Part shown: positions 58,897 through 64,000 of the stretch, one piece after another | Numbering within the stretch: position 1 is the first letter of the stretch | Layout of the letters: every line of letters starts with the position of its first letter | Source of the DNA: Episyrphus balteatus | Lineage: Eukaryota > Arthropoda > Insecta > Diptera > Syrphidae | Assembly (NCBI RefSeq): GCF_945859705.1 | Contig: NC_079134.1 | Location: forward strand, 153,919,718 to 153,983,717 | Length of the DNA stretch: 64,000 bases | Reading direction: 5' to 3' | The notes under the pieces: generated by a model | Told to the model about the DNA's origin: nothing | Databases searched by the model: none | The model's input: only the letters and a program-made list of their open reading frames with translations | Program-made: the position numbers and the translations under genes

Positions 58897-60231
58897 TTAT
58901 CTTTTCTTTTTGATGTGCTCTTTCCACTTTAGCTTTGCATCCAAAGTCATTCCAAGGTATTTGGCCGTATTGGCGTAAGGTACAGCTTGATTATTAATGA
59001 ATATTGGAATATTGTTTATCTTTTTATTTGTAAAGTTTATATGTGAAGATTTTGTTTCATTGAGTTTGATACGCCATTTTTCGGTCCAATCTCTGACTGT
59101 GTCGACGGCATATTGCAGCTTTACTGTTCCCCTAGAGACACATTTGTCGGGTACCAAAATTGCGGTATCATCTGCAAAAGTAGCCATTATGGTATGATTC
59201 CCAACTGGGATATCCCTTGTGTGTAGTAAATACAGGGTAGGACCTAGGACACTTCCTTGTGGTACACCGGCTTCTATTTTCTTCAATTCCGAATATTCTT
59301 GATCGTACCTTACTTTAAACAATCGGTCTGAGATGTACGATTTTAATATTTCATAGTACTGTCTGGGAAGATCCCTTTGCAGTTTGTACTCAAGTCCCTC
59401 ATGCCAAACCTTGTCAAAGGCTTGAGCAACATCTAAGAAAATAGCTGAACATACTTGTTTTTCTTCTAATGCTTTTTCTATTACATCCGTTATTCTATGA
59501 ACTTGGTCTATCGTGGAATGTTTATTTCTAAAGCCAAACTGATGATTTGGGATTAACCTTCTTTCTTCTATAATTTTGCTAAGTCTCTTCAGAAGCAGTT
59601 TTTCAAAAACTTTTGCCATAATTGGTATAAGGGATATTGGTCTGTAAGACGTCACTTCTGTAGGTGGCTTACCTTGCTTGGGTATGACAATAACTTCAGC
59701 AATTTTCCAATGGTGTGGGACATACCGTTGCTTAAGGCATGCATTTATTATATATTGGAGTTTTATGAAGGCTTTCAAAGGCATTTCTTTTATAACCTGA
59801 GCAGTAATTAGATCGTAACCTGGTGATTTTTTATTTGATAGTTGATGTAAACACATACTTTTTATTTCTTTTAATCTTACAATTGGTATTTCACTTTCAT
59901 CTATCTTATCAACTAACTGTAAGCTATTTTCAGCCGCGTTTGTTGGGTATGGCTTAAAAACATTCGCAAGATGCTCCGCGAAAAGGTTAGCTTTTTCTTT
60001 TGGGTTACCGATCCATTTCCCATCTTGAGATTTCAAGGGAGAGTTTAGTAACTGCGGTCTTTTCAGGCGCTTGGCTGCTTTCCATAGCGAAAAATCGGTT
60101 GAAGCATCAGTCGTTAAATTCTTTAGGAATGTACTGAGTGAATCATTTTTGAATTTATAAATTTGTTTTTGAAGTGAAAACTTCTTTAGTATCGTAGTGA
60201 TTTGAAACAAGATGAAACGAAAACGCGACAC
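58897..60231 (-). pseudogene. ORF2 reverse transcriptase domain
   Basis: 444 residues. Reverse transcriptase motifs in order: SYRPISLIP (~195-203), FGFRNKHSTIDQVHR (~232-246), motif A FLDVAQAFDK (~265-274, catalytic D267), VPQGSVLGP (~323-331), catalytic FADD (352-355) and YLGMTLDAKLKW (~425-436). The first ~20 residues (starting MSRFRF) are foreign or degraded sequence read from the nested insert; native sequence resumes near KFKNDSL. It would copy the element's RNA at a nicked target. It is cut off from its endonuclease, so this copy is dead. Confidence 0.85.
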
Positions 60232-61475
60232 GACTTCAACTTCTTATAACTTTTTTGTTTTAATAGATAGATGGATGAAATTTGTACTATAGATAGGTAA
60301 TGAAATAAATTATAATTGTACAAAATTTCAATTAATTTCATATGCAAAATTTGGAGATAACGGTAAAAAAATGTTCTTTTCCAACACACGTTATATCTTT
60401 TGATCTAGTCCACTTACAAATTTGATTTAACTTTAATACGCATGCTGATAACATAACCTTTTATTTTATATATCACACATAACGTTACGTGTTCTACAAG
60501 TTACACAATCTTAAATTGAAAAAAAATTTAAAAAAATACCTCAAAACACCTGTGGAGATCTGTTGTTGATGACCAGCTACCAGTGTAGGAAGTACCGTAA
60601 TCTCAGTCTGGAAATTCGATATGGTTGACTTTAAAAAATTCTAACTTCTATTGTAAACATCTTTGAATTGAGATTTATCCATCATTATACAAGGTGAAAC
60701 AATAAGCTTTCACATGGTATACATTTTTTTTATAGGTTGTCAAACAAAAAATTTATTTAATAGCATGAGAACATAAAAATAAATGTTTTTTTTTGCTTTT
60801 GGATGAAATTTCATATAGTTTAAAAAATTCTAGCTCTTTTTACCGACTTCCAAAAAGGAGGAGGTATTCAATTCGTCTGTATTTTTTTTTTTTTTTTTTT
60901 TTTTATTTTTGTTACCGCATAACTTTGGACTGAGTGAACCAATTTTGATAATTCTTTTTGTATTGGATAGCTGGTGGCTGCAGTGTGGTCCTATTTCAAT
61001 TTCGTTCACTTTTTGATATAGGAACTATTTTAAAAACCATTAAACCTAGTTTTGATCCATGGAAGTCCGTTTTGTTTTTTTCCTAAAAATGATTGTTGTA
61101 GATGCCTCATAGACCTGATCGATATATATATTTTGAGCTAAGACAATAAGCTTTCAGATGGTGTAAAAATTTTTATAGGTTGTTAGGTAAAAAATGCATT
61201 TAATTTCGTGAGAAGATAAAAATACGTTTTTTTTCGCTTTTTTTTATGGAAATTGATCGAGTTCAAAAAATTCTAGCTCTTTTTGTAGATGTCTCATAGA
61301 CCTGATCGATATATATATTTTGAGCTAAGACAACAAGCTTTCAGATGATATAAAATTTATATAGGTTGTCATATAAAAAACATGGATTTGAAGGTGATAG
61401 AATAAAAATAGGTAGATTTATTCTATTTTATTTTTTTTTAGCAAGAAAAATGATTTTGTTAAGGTTTCACTTCTA
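60200..61475 (-). mobile_element. Family T fragment (copy 3) nested in ORF2
   Basis: In minus orientation it matches the 48.5-49.2 kb part of copy 2: 'gagacatctacaaaaag', 'agctagaattttttgaac', the 'cagatctccac.ggtgttttgagg' block and 'taccgttatctc'. It has ~185-bp internal repeats ('cctgatcgatatatatatt' occurs twice, near 61115 and 61300). It interrupts ORF2 between the end of the endonuclease (LKKKI) and the start of the RT region. The T termini are not visible at the junctions, which are only approximate. Confidence 0.6.
60842..61090. mobile_element. Small nested element, CCGACTTCCAAAAAGGAGG family
   Basis: It begins 'ccgacttccaaaaaggagg' and ends 'ggaagtccgtttt', so the ends are roughly inverted. 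It lies inside the T fragment, which resumes near 61096 ('tgtagatgcctcatag') on the far side. From memory, a very similar motif with the following 'tcaattcgtctgta' is widespread in insect genomes, notably Lepidoptera. That is recollection and has not been searched. Confidence 0.55.
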
Positions 61476-62513
61476 CCACGTGTGATTTCCACACATGATT
61501 TTTTTTTTAAGATTGTTGCTTATACGGTTAAACGTTGTTTTATCATCTGGAAATCTAGTATTTTGCCATTTTTTTCGAGCTCTTCTTTTCTCTATTATCA
61601 ACTCTCTTATCTCTAAAGGATATTTTATTTCATTTTGTCTTCTATTAGAAAATGTTGGAGTACTTTCTTCAGCGGCCTGTTGCACATCAGCAATAAATTG
61701 TTCCACTTCATGGTCAATTTGCTCGATTGTATCCATGGGAGATCTTAAATTTATAAAACTTAAAAGCCTTTCTCTAAAATCACTCCAGTTTGTTTTCTTA
61801 TTTACAAGCTTTGGATTACTTTTTTCTATTACTTCCGATTCACTTAGTGTTAGAATCACTGGAGTATGATCTGATGACAAGTCATAATTACCTTCGACAC
61901 TAATGTGATTTCGTTTGATTCCTTTAGCTACGAAAAAGTCAATAAGATCTGGTATTTTGTTAGTATCGGAAGGCCAGTAAGTAGGCGACCTGGAGGAATA
62001 GAATTCGCAATTGTATTTACGGCCTGCTTGGAAAAGTCTTTTGCCTTTTGTTGATATAAGTCTTGAACCCCAATGGGTGTGTTTCGCATTGAAGTCTCCA
62101 CCAACAAGAAAGTTATGCCCAAGAAGATTTAATAGATCTGTATAGTCATCTTCTGTCGGGGAGCGCCTTGGTGGGCAGTATATAGCTGCTATCTTAAACT
62201 CTTTCTTTTTCATACCAATACTAATAGTTGTTACTTGCATATTTTCATTAGTAAGCTTGGTTTCTTCATAATGTTTTAAGCTTTCTTTTATAAGAATCGC
62301 CGATCCACCTCTTGCCTTGTCAGCTGGATGTGGAGCGTGGTAACATGAATAGTTTTCTATTACATTATCTAGACTTTGCCCATTGGAGAAGTGAGTTTCG
62401 GACACCAGGCAAATATCTATATGTTCTAGATCTAAAAAGATTTTTAATTCGGATAAGTGTTGTAAAAGACCGTTTGCATTCCATGTATCGATTTTAAGTG
62501 TTCTGTCCATCAT
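61473..62513 (-). pseudogene. ORF2 endonuclease domain (APE type)
   Basis: 346 residues from MMDRTLKI. Endonuclease landmarks: WNANGL (11-16), catalytic-site Glu in SETH (38-41), GGSAILI (69-75), GGDFNAKHTHWG (138-149), PDLIDFF (188-194) and SSDHTPV (213-219). These are the standard positions of the apurinic-type nuclease that nicks target DNA in Jockey elements. The ATG lies 25 bases after the ORF1 stop. The frame ends prematurely just after NNLKKKI, where foreign DNA begins, so the link to the reverse transcriptase is lost. Confidence 0.85.
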
Positions 62514-62538
62514 TGTTTTTTAATAGCGACTTTTTCGC

Positions 62539-62703
62539 TTACTGTTTGATATTCAAATCCTGTTTATCAATTCTTTGAAGAATGAGGTGTAGCATTTCTT
62601 TTATGGAAGTCTCTTCATTCTTCCGCACATTTTTTAGAATCTGAGAATAGGCTTTATTTTCATCGCTTTTACTTTGAACAGCTTTTTCAAAAATTGGTTG
62701 CAT
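62539..62703 (-). pseudogene. C-terminal remnant of ORF1 (gag-like)
   Basis: A 54-residue frame (MQPIFEKAVQSKSDEN onward, ending QRIDKQDLNIKQ) immediately upstream of ORF2. The segment AYSQILKN and an amphipathic, Gln-rich end resemble the end of Jockey ORF1 proteins, which usually finish with a short helix after a SYA-type motif (family knowledge). All nucleic-acid-binding zinc knuckles are missing, so it is a truncation product. Confidence 0.5.
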
Positions 62704-62705
62704 AT

Positions 62706-62886
62706 TTAGTTCTGTCCGCAGCTACTTGGGCAATAATTAATAAAATTATCGAGGTATATTTGCAGAAATCTACGGAATGATACATTTCGGGAAATTGATA
62801 GCTTCATCGGGTAAATACCTTCGGTTCCAATAACCATATCTACTGCCCGTAATCTCGAAAAGGCCCTAACTACATTTTTCTTACTT
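62706..62886 (-). CDS. Candidate minus-strand terminal exon, 59 aa, unidentified
   Basis: On the minus strand a strong pyrimidine-rich tract 'tgtttctctctttaactcag' ends at 62887. One base later a frame opens for 59 codons to TAA (62706-62708). It encodes SKKNVVRAFSRLRAVDMV, then IGTEGIYPMKLSISR and RRFLQIYLDNFINY, with good codon variety in an AT-rich neighbourhood. The other two frames are blocked. It abuts the 5' end of the Jockey copy, so it could be the interrupted remains of a host or element gene. No family is recognised. Confidence 0.3.
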
Positions 62887-62971
62887 CTGAGTTAAAGAGA
62901 GAAACAGTACCTAAATCTAATATCGCAATTTGCATATAAAAATATAAAAAAAAACAAAAACAAAAACAAAA

Positions 62972-63205
62972 CGACGGTTAAACTGCAAAACCTCGTAAGT
63001 CGTTTTTGTCTCTTTGTTTAGAAATAAAAAAAAAAACTCTTAAACAATTTTAAAAAAATTAAAGAACTAAAAAAATAGTTGATTTGAGTTATTAAATAAA
63101 CAATTTTTTTATTTTCTTCATTTTTTTAATTGTTTTAAGAGGTTTTTTTCGATTTCTAAACAAAGAGTCAAAAACGACTTACGACGTTTTGCAGTTTAAC
63201 CGTCG
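62972..63205. mobile_element. 234-bp foldback MITE
   Basis: The left arm starts CGACGGTTAAACTGCAAAAC and the right arm ends with its complement (GCAGTTTAACCGTCG). Arms of about 90-100 bp continue through 'gtcgtttttg.ctctttgtt' and 'cttaaacaatt' to a short AT-rich centre. It is non-coding. Confidence 0.75.
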
Positions 63206-63310
63206 AAAAGTATATTTTGAATTTTCTGACGTATTTGAAGACCTAGGCTAAAAAAATAAATGAGGATAAATCAGAGACATACTCTAACTCACGTCCCTTA
63301 CTTTGGCGGA

Positions 63311-63748
63311 CACTTCACCCAGTCATTTTTTATTCCAACTTAAAGTTTCAAAAGTGCTCTTCCGGTTTGATGAGGCCAGTGGAGACTTTAAAAAAAAATA
63401 AAAATTTTAAGTTTTTTCTTTCTCCATTTTTCTTTTGAAAATTTTAACCGTTACATATGAAATTGAGTCTTATTTTAACGGAACATTGAATAACAAAAAA
63501 AACTAAACGAGCTTAAGTTCGAGGTTTTTGGATTTCGTCTTAGTCTAGGTTACTTCAAATTTCTGCAAAAAAAAAATTTTGAATTTCGCATTTTTTTTTT
63601 GGATTTTGAAAGGTTACTTTTGAGCTACAATTAATGGAGAAAGAAAAAACTTAAAAAAGTGATTTTTTAAAAAAGTCTCCACTGGCCTCATCAAACCGGA
63701 AGCGCACTTCTGAAACTTTAAGTTAAAATAAAAAATGACTGATTGAAG
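63311..63748. mobile_element. Second foldback MITE, ~0.44 kb
   Basis: The arm 63311-63430 and the arm about 63630-63748 are inverted copies sharing 'cttccggtttgatgaggcc', 'agtggagact' and 'ttctttctccatt'. The centre (63430-63630) is AT-rich. It is non-coding. Confidence 0.7.
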
Positions 63749-64000
63749 CTACAAAATTAATATTTGCACAACAAATTAGCATTTAATTAGCTACAATTTT
63801 GGGAATCAAAAAAAAATATTAACTTTCCTACTTTCGTCGGCTAACTTCAATCCTATTTTAACGGAATTTTGAATATAATAACATTTTTTTTCAATCTACA
63901 AAAACCAAGTTTATGTAATTTAAAAGCATTTGAAAACCTAAAAATTTGGAGGTCAACTAAACTCATTAATTTCAATCATTTTAGATTTTGTCCGCTAAAT
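63749..64000. other. AT-rich end of window
   Basis: No feature was recognised. 'tgtccgctaaa' at the very end is the approximate complement of 'tttggcggaca' near 63304, so a larger inverted structure may continue past the window. Confidence 0.3.

Larger units (their letters stand above)
58296..62725 (-). mobile_element. Jockey-clade non-LTR retrotransposon, broken and 5'-truncated
   Basis: The minus-strand order is end of ORF1 (62539-62703), endonuclease (61473-62513), foreign insert (about 60240-61470), reverse transcriptase (58897-60231 with continuation to 58498), a ~185-bp 3' untranslated region, and an 18-base poly(A) (T run 58296-58313 on plus). The order, the ORF1-ORF2 spacing of 25 bases and the motifs fit the Jockey clade. 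ORF1 is almost wholly missing, so the copy is probably 5'-truncated near 62.7 kb. No matching target duplication was found. Confidence 0.85.

Overview
This window is AT-rich (roughly 30% GC by eye) eukaryotic DNA with no bacterial gene layout. Candidate exons have GT/AG borders. There are non-LTR retrotransposon relics of the insect Jockey type and many short inverted-repeat elements. It is most likely an insect, and a fly (Diptera) is my best guess from the Jockey relics and overall texture. That guess is inference; nothing seen fixes the species. No rRNA, tRNA or CRISPR array was found.

The window looks like intronic or intergenic DNA built from layered mobile elements. 0-5.3 kb: a dispersed repeat (family R) carrying a 134-bp nested MITE and a foldback element made of ~150-bp subrepeats. 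5.3-7.8 kb: a dimeric palindromic MITE, a cluster of the palindrome GTCAACGCGTTGAC, and a hAT-like element with a perfect 8-bp target duplication. 10.4 kb: a candidate host exon. 12.7-15.4 kb: a degenerate 'CCGAAAAT' repeat in inverted orientation, split by two hAT-like elements that each have perfect 8-bp duplications. 15.6-16.6 kb: a TA-flanked element with repeated GTACGAA motifs. 20.1-20.7 kb: a foldback MITE. 23.7-25.5 kb: a hairpin, a second ~150-bp subrepeat array and a TIR element. 27.7 kb: the best candidate host exon.

28.4-33.3 kb: a minus-strand R copy, then a 3.5-kb foldback element made of 164-bp units, 8 on one side and 10 inverted on the other. 35.5 kb: a possible exon. 36.1-37.6 kb: a TATAACAGTT-rich repeat. 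38.5-39.5 kb: an 11-bp minisatellite. 40.5-42.2 and 48.3-50.0 kb: two copies of a TIR element (family T). 43.6-44.8 kb: a foldback element. 45.0-46.0 kb: another R copy. 52-53.4 kb: a decayed Jockey reverse transcriptase split by a TIR element. 54.6-56.5 kb: a diverged relative of the 164-bp array. 58.3-62.7 kb: a broken Jockey element on the minus strand, with end-of-ORF1, endonuclease and reverse transcriptase parts, interrupted by family-T DNA and an in-frame stop. 62.7-62.9 kb: a candidate minus-strand exon. 63.0-63.75 kb: two foldback MITEs.

No complete host gene can be assembled. The three plus-strand exon candidates (10.4, 27.7, 35.5 kb) suggest that one or more long-intron genes may span the window. 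The clearest unusual system is the group of foldback elements with tandem ~150-165-bp units. Two of these arrays are homologous, and one forms a 1.6-kb inverted array that could yield a long hairpin transcript.
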